Source of the DNA: Cytophagales bacterium
Lineage (GTDB): Bacteria > Bacteroidota > Bacteroidia > Cytophagales > Cyclobacteriaceae
NCBI GenBank assembly: GCA_003541895.1
Contig: DPLR01000432.1
Span: 1 to 9,283 of the forward strand
Direction: 5' to 3'
DNA length: 9,283 nucleotides
A model generated the notes under the pieces. The model made no database searches. It was not told the DNA's origin and worked only from the letters and a program-made list of their open reading frames with translations. The number at the start of each line of letters is the position of its first letter. Within the stretch, counting starts at the first letter, position 1. A program made the position numbers and the translations under genes. Positions 1-6,007 of this stretch are shown here, piece after piece.

Positions 1-1143
1 GTTGCCGGCATTAGCGTAGGTTTGATTTATACTTTTTACTACGAGGCAAATGATACCTTTTATTATTTCAATACAGCGGTGCAACTTGCTAACTATTCTA
101 AAGAAAATTTCATTTATGCGTTGACCCACTTGTTTGACTATGATGAAATTCTAAACGTTGACGGTTTGGTGGTAGAAGGATTTCGTTCCATTGTCTTTCT
201 TAAGATATTAAGTTTGTTTGCTCTTTTTGCTGGGAATAATTATTGGATTTGTTCTGCTTATTTTTCACTGCTTTCATTTGCTTCATCGTGGTATATATAT
301 CAAGAAGTAACCGAACAATTTGAAAATTCGACTCCAGCGGCTTCACTCACATTTCTATTTTTTCCCTCCGTTGTTTTTTGGAGCAGTGGCATCGAAAAGG
401 AAACGCTGACATTAGCTTCACTATATTTTCTTACAGTACTATTGATGAGGATCTACTTTAGGAGACCCAATCAGAAAGCAGTTTGGGTGCTATTCGTTCT
501 TTCAAGCGCAATTCTTTGGCTGCTAAAATACTATTGGGCTGGTGTTTTTTTCTCTGCCGCCATAACTGTAGTAATTGTTCAATTCTTATCTGATCGAGTA
601 GAGAAAATTAAAAGGCATCCTATTTTGAGTTATGTATTTTTATTCACGTTGATTGGCGTGGGGTTCAGTTTTGTCCATCCCAATTTTTATCTCCATCGAT
701 TTCTTGAAGTGATCGTCTCAAATCATGATGCGTTTGTTTCTCTTTCAAATCATACTAACCTTATTCATTTTCATCATTTAACTCCATCTATATCGAGCAT
801 AATCATCAACACACCTTTGGCATTGTTCTCAGGAATTTTTCGGCCAATGCTTGGTGAAGGCAATGGGGTAATGGGCACATTGGCTTCAATTGAAAATTTA
901 CTGATCTTGATTTTGTTCTTTTCAGCAATTGCTAGCCTCAAAAGAAAAACTCGACCCGCCACAGTCATTCTTACGGCCGCTTTAATAAGTTATTGTATTG
1001 TGTTGTGCATTTTCCTTGCCTTATCTACACCCAACCTAGGAACCCTTTCGCGATACCGTGTTGGTTTTTTACCATTCTTAATTTTTGTTTTTGCCTATCA
1101 AAACAGGCTTGTTGAGTTCGTTACAAAAAAGTTTTTAAAGTAA
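1..1143 (+). CDS. Polytopic membrane protein, probable polysaccharide-biosynthesis glycosyltransferase or polymerase (5' partial)
   Basis: The reading frame is open from the first base (V-A-G-I-S-V-G before the first possible TTG start at 22), so the real start lies upstream of the window. The visible 380 residues are mostly hydrophobic, with roughly eight to nine membrane segments separated by short basic loops such as RRPNQK and KRKTR. Near the start is YYEANDTFYYF, which resembles the E/G-x-x-D-T-x-x-YF motif I associate with uncharacterised Bacteroidota membrane proteins in exopolysaccharide clusters. Also typical of such proteins are FPSVVFWSSGIEKE (about 110 residues further on) and a late NLGTLSRYRVGFLPF. 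The acidic pair in the first loop recalls the extracytoplasmic acidic motif of GT-C glycosyltransferases that use lipid-linked sugars, but this is inference. The gene ends 27 bases before a sugar acyltransferase gene on the same strand, which supports a role in surface glycan assembly. The substrate cannot be predicted, and O-antigen polymerase or flippase-like roles remain possible. Confidence 0.7.
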   Translation, partial: VAGISVGLIYTFYYEANDTFYYFNTAVQLANYSKENFIYALTHLFDYDEILNVDGLVVEGFRSIVFLKILSLFALFAGNNYWICSAYFSLLSFASSWYIYQEVTEQFENSTPAASLTFLFFPSVVFWSSGIEKETLTLASLYFLTVLLMRIYFRRPNQKAVWVLFVLSSAILWLLKYYWAGVFFSAAITVVIVQFLSDRVEKIKRHPILSYVFLFTLIGVGFSFVHPNFYLHRFLEVIVSNHDAFVSLSNHTNLIHFHHLTPSISSIIINTPLALFSGIFRPMLGEGNGVMGTLASIENLLILILFFSAIASLKRKTRPATVILTAALISYCIVLCIFLALSTPNLGTLSRYRVGFLPFLIFVFAYQNRLVEFVTKKFLK

Positions 1144-1158
1144 AAACATCTCAATCCG

Positions 1159-1166
1159 TATCTTTG
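1159..1166 (+). promoter_or_regulatory. Candidate Bacteroidota -7 promoter box, possibly giving a leaderless mRNA
   Basis: The bases TATCTTTG match the Bacteroidota sigma-A -7 consensus TAnnTTTG exactly. They end only four bases before the ATG at 1171, so transcription would begin at or very near the start codon. I do not see a good -33 TTG element about 20 bases upstream, where the sequence is the AT-rich end of the preceding gene. The upstream gene may also drive this one by read-through. Confidence 0.4.
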
Positions 1167-1170
1167 CCGC

Positions 1171-1809
1171 ATGGAAAATCCGGTACTAATTTTTGGAGCT
1201 AACTCCATTGGCAGAGCAGCCAAAGAAATTTTTGAAAAGAACAATGTCGTTGTCTATGGTTTTTTAGATGACGATAAAAAACTTCATCAAAAAGAAATAG
1301 ATGAGGTCGTTGTGCTTGGCGCTAGTGATGATGATGGTTTTTTGAAGTTGATCGGAAAAAAATGTGAAGCCTTTGTTGCTGCCGATGATACTAAGCTTAG
1401 AAAAAATTTGGTAAAAATGCTTAATGACATCAGGCATGTGCAACCAGTAAATGCCATTCATCCCGATGCAACAGTTTCAGCCCGAGCAGAAATTGGTTAT
1501 GGAAATTTTATTGATCATGGCGCCTATCTTTCTCCAGGTTCTAAAATTGGAAGTCACTGCATCATCCATTCAAAAGTTGTATTGGGTGTTGAGACAGCGC
1601 TTGGAGATTTTGTACAAATAGGAACAGGATGCAATATCAATGCTGGCGTAAAAATTGAAGATGAAGTTTTTGTCGGCTCAGGTGTAACAATTGTTTCAGG
1701 TATTACTGTTGGCAAAGGTGCGCGCATTGGTGCGGGGTCGGTTGTGATTGCTCCAGTAAAGGCAGGCGAAACTGTTTTTGGAAATCCTGCGCAGGCTATA
1801 AAAGCTTAA
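1171..1809 (+). CDS. NeuD/PglD-like sugar O-/N-acyltransferase (left-handed beta-helix), atypical active site
   Basis: This 212-residue protein has the two-part build of the NeuD/PglD family, at the family's usual length. Residues 1-90 form a small Rossmann-like domain: LIFGANSIGRA at 6-16 is the nucleotide-sugar-binding loop and GFLDDD at 30-35 is a family hallmark. From about residue 97 (HPDATVSARAEIG) to 209 runs a left-handed beta-helix of hexapeptide repeats, closing with GAGSVV and GNPAQAI. Known members transfer an acetyl group from acetyl-CoA to an amino sugar or sialic acid in the cytoplasm. Odd point: where the family normally has V-x-H-D/E-x-x-IG, this protein reads GVETALGDF, with Val140 in the catalytic His position and Glu141 kept. 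It may therefore be inactive, use another base, or have a changed role. The ATG at 1171 is chosen because the conserved N-terminus begins there and a -7 box precedes it. There is no purine-rich ribosome site, as is usual in this phylum. It lies 27 bases after a membrane glycan gene. Confidence 0.85.
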   Translation: MENPVLIFGANSIGRAAKEIFEKNNVVVYGFLDDDKKLHQKEIDEVVVLGASDDDGFLKLIGKKCEAFVAADDTKLRKNLVKMLNDIRHVQPVNAIHPDATVSARAEIGYGNFIDHGAYLSPGSKIGSHCIIHSKVVLGVETALGDFVQIGTGCNINAGVKIEDEVFVGSGVTIVSGITVGKGARIGAGSVVIAPVKAGETVFGNPAQAIKA

Positions 1810-3167
1810 TGCTTCTTCTCTATTTTTTTTAATTCAGCATCCAGGTATTCTTTGCTCAGCCAGTGCGTGTGCATCATCACACCTTCAATGTTTTGTGTTT
1901 GCTTAATATCTTCTAATGGATTTCCATTGAGCAAAACAAGATCGGCAATACTGCCAGTCATCACCATACCACAGTTAGGCCTGTCAAAATACGCAGCGGG
2001 CTTGGCCGTGCCTGTCAATAAAGCTTCATACGGAGTTAGGCCTGCATTGACATAATATTGGAGTTCATGATGAGCAGAAAAGCCTGGCACATTAAAAACT
2101 TGAGGGGCATCAGAGCCGAGTAAAATTCCGACATCATTGTTTTTGCATTCAAGAATAATTTTTTTTCGGAGCTCAATAAATTTTTTGAACTCATCGGCAG
2201 TACTGTGCTTCAAAATTTCTTCATGGGCCTCAATCCATTTTTGCGTGGTGGCTTCATCCATGTATTTCATCTCAGGTGCAGCCGCCAATTCTTTTGAGGT
2301 TTTATCATAAGCAAGCCATCGTTCTGCCAGTGCTTCGGTGGGCACAATCCAAATATGATGACTAAAAAGTCCTTTCATCATTTTGGGCAACAAAGAAAGA
2401 TCTGCTCTGCCCGCACCATGAACAGCAAACAATCCAATTTGATTCGCTGGAATTTTTTGAACGTTGGGGATCAGACCTTCAATCATTCCATCAAGATGAT
2501 CGATCGATTTGTAATCCGATTCAATCGCATGCCAGATACCAACTTCAGCAGGCACATGACCTGCGAAAGGAATCTTTTCTTTCTTTGCTTCTTTCACTAG
2601 TGCATTAAAACTTGCGAGAGGAACTCCCGGATGAATTTTTAAAAAATCATACCCCATTGAAAATTGTTCGTGCACCATGGCGACTGTGACCTGAGGTGTA
2701 GTTGCCGTATTCCCATTAAACGATGGGCCAGAGGTATACAGTGTTGGTGCAATTACTTCGCCTGTTTCAATTTTTGCTTTTAACTCCAGATGCTTAATGT
2801 GGCCAAGCATACTTCGCACAGTGGTAATGCCATTGGCTGCAAAAAGAGTCATCACCTCAAGCATAGGAGTCAGCTCATCTGTTTGTGGAATATGAGCATG
2901 CATTTCGTTCAACCCAGGGATCAAAAATTTTCCTTCTGCAGGAATGATAAATGCCTTCTTGCTAAACCGAACACGACCCGAAGGACCCATATCAGAAATT
3001 ACACCGTCTTTCACCACCACATCTTGATTTTCAAGCACGTGCTCGTAATCCATAGGAATTACATTCACAGATTGAATCACAATTTCACGTTGTTTTGAAT
3101 CGACTGGTTCTTGAGCAGATGCTTGAAAAAAAAGGAAGGCAATGAAAATGGATAACGCATTTTTCAT
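1806..3167 (-). CDS. Secreted metal-dependent amidohydrolase (imidazolonepropionase/prolidase-like)
   Basis: The 453-residue product starts with a Sec signal peptide (MKNALSIFIAFLFFQASAQ, likely cut after ASA), so it acts in the periplasm or outside the cell. It has the amidohydrolase superfamily layout: a small beta-sandwich from about 28 to 80, a TIM-barrel, and a closing segment (TGSIADLVLLNGNPLED) that rejoins the sandwich. The metal ligands are all visible. They are HAH at His90/His92 in PGLNEMHAHIP, Lys177 in DFLKIH (probably the carbamylated bridging lysine), His204 in FAGHVP, His224 in SIDHLDG and Asp353 in LLGSDAP. The nearest known groups are imidazolonepropionase-like enzymes and the related Xaa-Pro or Xaa-Arg dipeptidases. 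The signal peptide and lack of other histidine-degradation genes argue against true HutI, and a peptidase or amidase acting on small exported substrates is more likely. The substrate is not predictable. Its stop overlaps the convergent upstream-strand gene by four bases, and an 81-base gap separates it from the lytic transglycosylase gene before it. Confidence 0.88.
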   Translation of the reverse strand: MKNALSIFIAFLFFQASAQEPVDSKQREIVIQSVNVIPMDYEHVLENQDVVVKDGVISDMGPSGRVRFSKKAFIIPAEGKFLIPGLNEMHAHIPQTDELTPMLEVMTLFAANGITTVRSMLGHIKHLELKAKIETGEVIAPTLYTSGPSFNGNTATTPQVTVAMVHEQFSMGYDFLKIHPGVPLASFNALVKEAKKEKIPFAGHVPAEVGIWHAIESDYKSIDHLDGMIEGLIPNVQKIPANQIGLFAVHGAGRADLSLLPKMMKGLFSHHIWIVPTEALAERWLAYDKTSKELAAAPEMKYMDEATTQKWIEAHEEILKHSTADEFKKFIELRKKIILECKNNDVGILLGSDAPQVFNVPGFSAHHELQYYVNAGLTPYEALLTGTAKPAAYFDRPNCGMVMTGSIADLVLLNGNPLEDIKQTQNIEGVMMHTHWLSKEYLDAELKKIEKKH

Positions 3168-3171
3168 GGTT

Positions 3172-3179
3172 CAACTATA
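3172..3179 (-). promoter_or_regulatory. Possible -7 promoter box for the amidohydrolase gene
   Basis: Read on the minus strand, TATAGTTG differs from the TAnnTTTG consensus by one base and ends four bases before the ATG at 3167. This spacing matches the box before the gene at 1171. A T-rich stretch lies upstream but I find no clear -33 TTG. Read-through from the lytic transglycosylase gene is an equally good explanation for expression. Confidence 0.22.
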
Positions 3180-3201
3180 GTTTAGGTAAATAAAACTAAA
3201 C
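3180..3201. repeat. Short inverted repeat upstream of the amidohydrolase gene
   Basis: GTTTAG at 3180-3185 and CTAAAC at 3196-3201 are perfect inverted copies around a ten-base AT-rich centre. The repeat abuts the candidate -7 box at 3172-3179, so it lies where an operator would sit. It could also be chance in AT-rich sequence. Confidence 0.3.
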
Positions 3202-3207
3202 CCTTTC

Positions 3208-3234
3208 TCAATCAATGCAAAATTGCTCGATTGA
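3208..3234 (-). other. Imperfect hairpin after the lytic transglycosylase gene
   Basis: TCAATC (3208-3213) pairs with GATTGA (3229-3234), and GCAA (3217-3220) is complementary to TTGC (3223-3226) inside it, with mismatched bases between. It begins 15 bases after the stop of the MltF-like gene. No run of T follows on the minus strand, so it is not a standard intrinsic terminator. It could weaken read-through into the amidohydrolase gene or protect the 3' end of the mRNA. Confidence 0.25.
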
Positions 3235-3248
3235 TATTTCGAATCCAC

Positions 3249-4676
3249 TTAAGCAGCAATGTGGATTTTATATTCTTCAAATCGTTGTAACACTTGCCGC
3301 ACATACACTACGGGGCCATCGCACCGGCAATAGCCTGCAGATACAAGTGCATCGCGATAATATTTTGGATTCGATTTTTGTTCGAGATAAAATTCAACGT
3401 TATCGTCCCAAACATTTATTTTCTTACCGTATTTTTTAGTTAGTTTTTGAGCATCGATTACGTGGCCAATGCCAACGTTGTAAGACGCCAAAACAAATTT
3501 TATTCGCTCTATTTCATCTGGCACGGACTTTTTCCAATAGTCATCCAATATTTTTATGAAGCGCACGCTGGCGGAAATATTTTGAATGGGATCCCATAAA
3601 TCCTTCACTCCCAAATCTTGCCCAGTCTCGGGCATCAATTGCATCAGCCCGATGGCACCCGCCCACGATTCAACGTGCGGATCGAAATTTGATTCTTGAA
3701 ATGCGATGGAAGCTAACAACCTCCAATCCCAGCCAAGCTCTTTAGCACCTTGTTTCAATTGATCATCATACGGGCAAAGTTTATCCGTCTTAAGTGAAGA
3801 ATAGTCACTTGATACAATCGTAACAGAAAAACGCGGGCTATTAAAATAACGATCGTATACGGTTTGAAAAACACCTTGATTTTTAATTGTGGTTAGCCAA
3901 TCATTTGTTATTGCCAGAAGTTCGGGCGAGTTAGTGCGCATAGCCCAGGCAATTTGCTGTGGCAAGCTGAGAATGGTACCGATATCAATATTAGGATAAT
4001 ACAGTTCATTGATCTGAGCGAGCATCTGATCTGATACCGTGTATTTTATTTCGCCAGTGGCAACTTTCTGAATTAATGATTCCGTTTCTGCATTAGCGCT
4101 GTCTTCGTGGATGATAATCTCTCCGCCAAGTTCTTCAGACAAATTCTCCAGTCGTTCTTTGAAGGCAGATCCATTGATCACATGCACTTCTTTACCGATA
4201 AGCTCAACAGGATTGCGTAACATCTTTTTTTCGTAGAGATAAGGAGGTTGTCTTCTCCAGTTAGCAGGCTTTCGTTGCACTAACACTTGCTGAGTTAAAA
4301 AGAGAGAATTCGAGAAGGCTAAATATTGAGTTCGTTCTTGAGTTATCGTTAAAGGAAAAGCCACGATGTCGCCTTCACCCCGATTCAGCCGATCAATGGC
4401 ATCTTCTATTCCAGAGATCACTTTGATCCGCAAATCCACATGCAAGACGGAAGCGAGCATTTTCAAAAGTTCATACTCAAACCCCATCGGCCGACCTTTG
4501 TATATAAAATAACTAACAGAATTATTATCTAGCAGGGCTTCTAAGTAGCCACGTTTCCGGATTTCTGCCAGATCGCGATTGATAAGGGGTTTTGGCTGGA
4601 AAGAAGTTTCTTTTGATTTTTTGAAACAATGTGTGAGCGACAAAAGCAAAAATAGAATTAAAACCCTCCTGACCAT
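3249..4676 (-). CDS. mltF: MltF-like membrane-bound lytic transglycosylase (lipoprotein)
   Basis: The ATG at 4676 gives 475 residues; an in-frame TTG at 4691 would add five. I prefer the ATG because it opens directly into MVRRVLILFLLLSLTHC, a lipoprotein signal whose cysteine (residue 17) precedes FKKSKET. The lipobox LTHC has His at -1 instead of the usual Gly, Ala or Ser. Residues about 30-285 form a family 3 solute-binding domain (IRKRGYLEALLDNN, MGFEYELLKMLA, GEGDIVAFPLTIT). Residues about 300-470 are the lytic transglycosylase domain, with the catalytic glutamate in IAFQESNFDP (Glu328), then GAIGLMQLMPET and LASYNVGIGHV. The order and size match E. coli MltF, which cleaves the MurNAc-GlcNAc bond of peptidoglycan to leave 1,6-anhydro ends. 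The residues after the cysteine are basic rather than acidic, so it probably faces the periplasm. A strong terminator ends the previous operon 25 bases upstream, so this gene needs its own promoter. Confidence 0.93.
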   Translation of the reverse strand: MVRRVLILFLLLSLTHCFKKSKETSFQPKPLINRDLAEIRKRGYLEALLDNNSVSYFIYKGRPMGFEYELLKMLASVLHVDLRIKVISGIEDAIDRLNRGEGDIVAFPLTITQERTQYLAFSNSLFLTQQVLVQRKPANWRRQPPYLYEKKMLRNPVELIGKEVHVINGSAFKERLENLSEELGGEIIIHEDSANAETESLIQKVATGEIKYTVSDQMLAQINELYYPNIDIGTILSLPQQIAWAMRTNSPELLAITNDWLTTIKNQGVFQTVYDRYFNSPRFSVTIVSSDYSSLKTDKLCPYDDQLKQGAKELGWDWRLLASIAFQESNFDPHVESWAGAIGLMQLMPETGQDLGVKDLWDPIQNISASVRFIKILDDYWKKSVPDEIERIKFVLASYNVGIGHVIDAQKLTKKYGKKINVWDDNVEFYLEQKSNPKYYRDALVSAGYCRCDGPVVYVRQVLQRFEEYKIHIAA

Positions 4677-4700
4677 TGTTGAAGATAACAAATCATAGGA

Positions 4701-4730
4701 AAAATAAAAAAGGCCGCGGATGCGGCCTTT
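4701..4730 (-). terminator. Intrinsic terminator of the FAS1/TonB-receptor operon
   Basis: A perfect nine-base-pair GC-rich stem, AAAGGCCGC (4709-4717) and GCGGCCTTT (4722-4730), encloses a four-base loop. On the minus strand it is followed by a T-rich tract (TTTTTTATTTT, 4701-4711). It begins 24 bases after the stop of the FAS1 gene and 25 bases before the ATG of the MltF-like gene, and so separates these two minus-strand units. Confidence 0.88.
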
Positions 4731-4754
4731 CTAAAATTAAACAATTGTAAAGTA

Positions 4755-5999
4755 CTATTGACCTACTTGAACACGCTGAATTGAATGAACAATACCAGCA
4801 TTTGTAAGCTTATCAGGAGCACTAATTTTTCCATCGCCAGTTGATGCAACATTCCCTGAAAGATACCAAGCCGAATTTTTTGACACCACTTTTACGGTTT
4901 TATCAGTTAACAACGTAGTTAACGTTTTACCATCGCTAAGATCAGTGGATAAATACCTGCCTGACACAATATGATACTTGACAATGTTTGCTAGAGTCGC
5001 TCCATCCGTTGAATTGATAGCTGTTCTTGCAGCCGTATATGCTGCCGCCACTCCACCCGACAAATCAGTACCTAAAAATTTGAAGAATGCACCATCCGTT
5101 GGGGCAAACACAGTATAATCTGGTAAAATAGATGCTCCGTTGGGAATTATTGTCGTGGCTAAGCCTGATCGAACCAATGCCATCGTAAATAAAAAATATT
5201 TAGTCGTGTCTGAAGCAGTAGAACCGTTTGGAGCAGCTGCAACATTATAGTATGAGTCGCCCGCGTCTAAAGGAATGGTAGTGGTACCAATAGTAACGGC
5301 AACCGAAGCGCCATATGTAACTCCAAAATTCAAAAGTGAGGAATTCCAAATATTTGCTGTGCTGATAGGAGCCATCACTCTGTCAACAACTTGAATAACT
5401 CCGTTGGATGCTTTTAAATCAGTAACAATTATGTTTGATCCAGAGCCGCCTCCAGAACTTGTAACATTTGCATTGATTTGATAAGGCAATGAGGCTCCAG
5501 CAACATTTGATAGCGACAGTCTTGCGCCTTGTTGTGTAGTAAACCCTTTTGCACCGGTAATTTGATCAGTTGTTACAGCTGTACTAATTACATGATAGTT
5601 TAAACGAGTTGTCAATGCACTAATCGTCAAAGGTGATGATGTGGTTGTAACCTTATTGCTGATATACTTTACAGCACTATCAGTTGTAAAATTCGATGAG
5701 TTCGGAACGGACAATGATCTCAGGTATTTTACAAAAGCATAATTTGAAGGAGCAAACACGGTAAACTGTCCTGAGTTAACATTATTGAATGTTGAAGCCT
5801 GGCCAATTTTATTTAGCGCTGCGTAATACACTTTCAAGCTATCTGTAGTTGAAGCAACTGTTGTTATCGTTGCTCCTGAAGGAGCCGTTGGGTTAGTGAA
5901 ATTATCTTTACAGCCTACTAATCCAATCCATGCTACTGCTAAAGCGAAGGTGCTTTTAGCGGTAATATTTTTTATCATTTTCATAAAAGCAATTTTCAT
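4755..5999 (-). CDS. Lipoprotein with two FAS1 (fasciclin) domains
   Basis: This 414-residue lipoprotein has its signal anchor at about 6-29 and the lipobox LVGC with Cys30. The next residues, K-D-N, resemble the K-(D/E) type export signal that sends Bacteroidota lipoproteins to the cell surface. Two FAS1 domains follow. The first spans about 50-211 (H1 FTVFAPSNYAF at 79-89, LNYHVI at 133-138, H2 GVIQVVDRVMAP at 200-211). The second spans about 265-412 (H1 YTVFAPTDGAFFKFL at 295-309, VKYHIVSGRYL at 340-350, H2 AGIVHSIQRV at 401-410). FAS1 domains mediate adhesion and protein or glycan binding. The first domain holds a Gly/Ser-rich insert (SSGGGSGSN, 181-189). It is the last gene of the operon, eight bases after the DUF4397-like gene. 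ATG codons at 5984 and 5978 are alternative starts that would give a shorter signal peptide. Its ligand is unknown, and a role with the TonB receptor is inference. Confidence 0.88.
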   Translation of the reverse strand: MKIAFMKMIKNITAKSTFALAVAWIGLVGCKDNFTNPTAPSGATITTVASTTDSLKVYYAALNKIGQASTFNNVNSGQFTVFAPSNYAFVKYLRSLSVPNSSNFTTDSAVKYISNKVTTTSSPLTISALTTRLNYHVISTAVTTDQITGAKGFTTQQGARLSLSNVAGASLPYQINANVTSSGGGSGSNIIVTDLKASNGVIQVVDRVMAPISTANIWNSSLLNFGVTYGASVAVTIGTTTIPLDAGDSYYNVAAAPNGSTASDTTKYFLFTMALVRSGLATTIIPNGASILPDYTVFAPTDGAFFKFLGTDLSGGVAAAYTAARTAINSTDGATLANIVKYHIVSGRYLSTDLSDGKTLTTLLTDKTVKVVSKNSAWYLSGNVASTGDGKISAPDKLTNAGIVHSIQRVQVGQ

Positions 6000-6007
6000 T
6001 TGATCAA

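Noticed and set aside
1786..1795. Perfect ten-base palindrome CCTGCGCAGG near the end of the acyltransferase gene
   Set aside because: It has no loop and lies in conserved coding sequence (NPAQA), so codon content explains it.
1802..1814. Small hairpin AAGC/GCTT followed by a run of T at 1823-1830, as a terminator for the plus-strand acyltransferase gene
   Set aside because: The stem has only four base pairs and the T run is nine bases away, inside the opposite gene, so it is too weak to call.
2355..3098. Plus-strand open frames of about 80-100 codons opposite the amidohydrolase gene
   Set aside because: Their translations have no recognisable domain or signal, and the minus-strand frame holds all amidohydrolase motifs.
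3215..3439. Plus-strand open frame spanning the gap and the 3' end of the MltF-like gene
   Set aside because: Most of it is antisense to conserved transglycosylase sequence, and the product has no plausible features.
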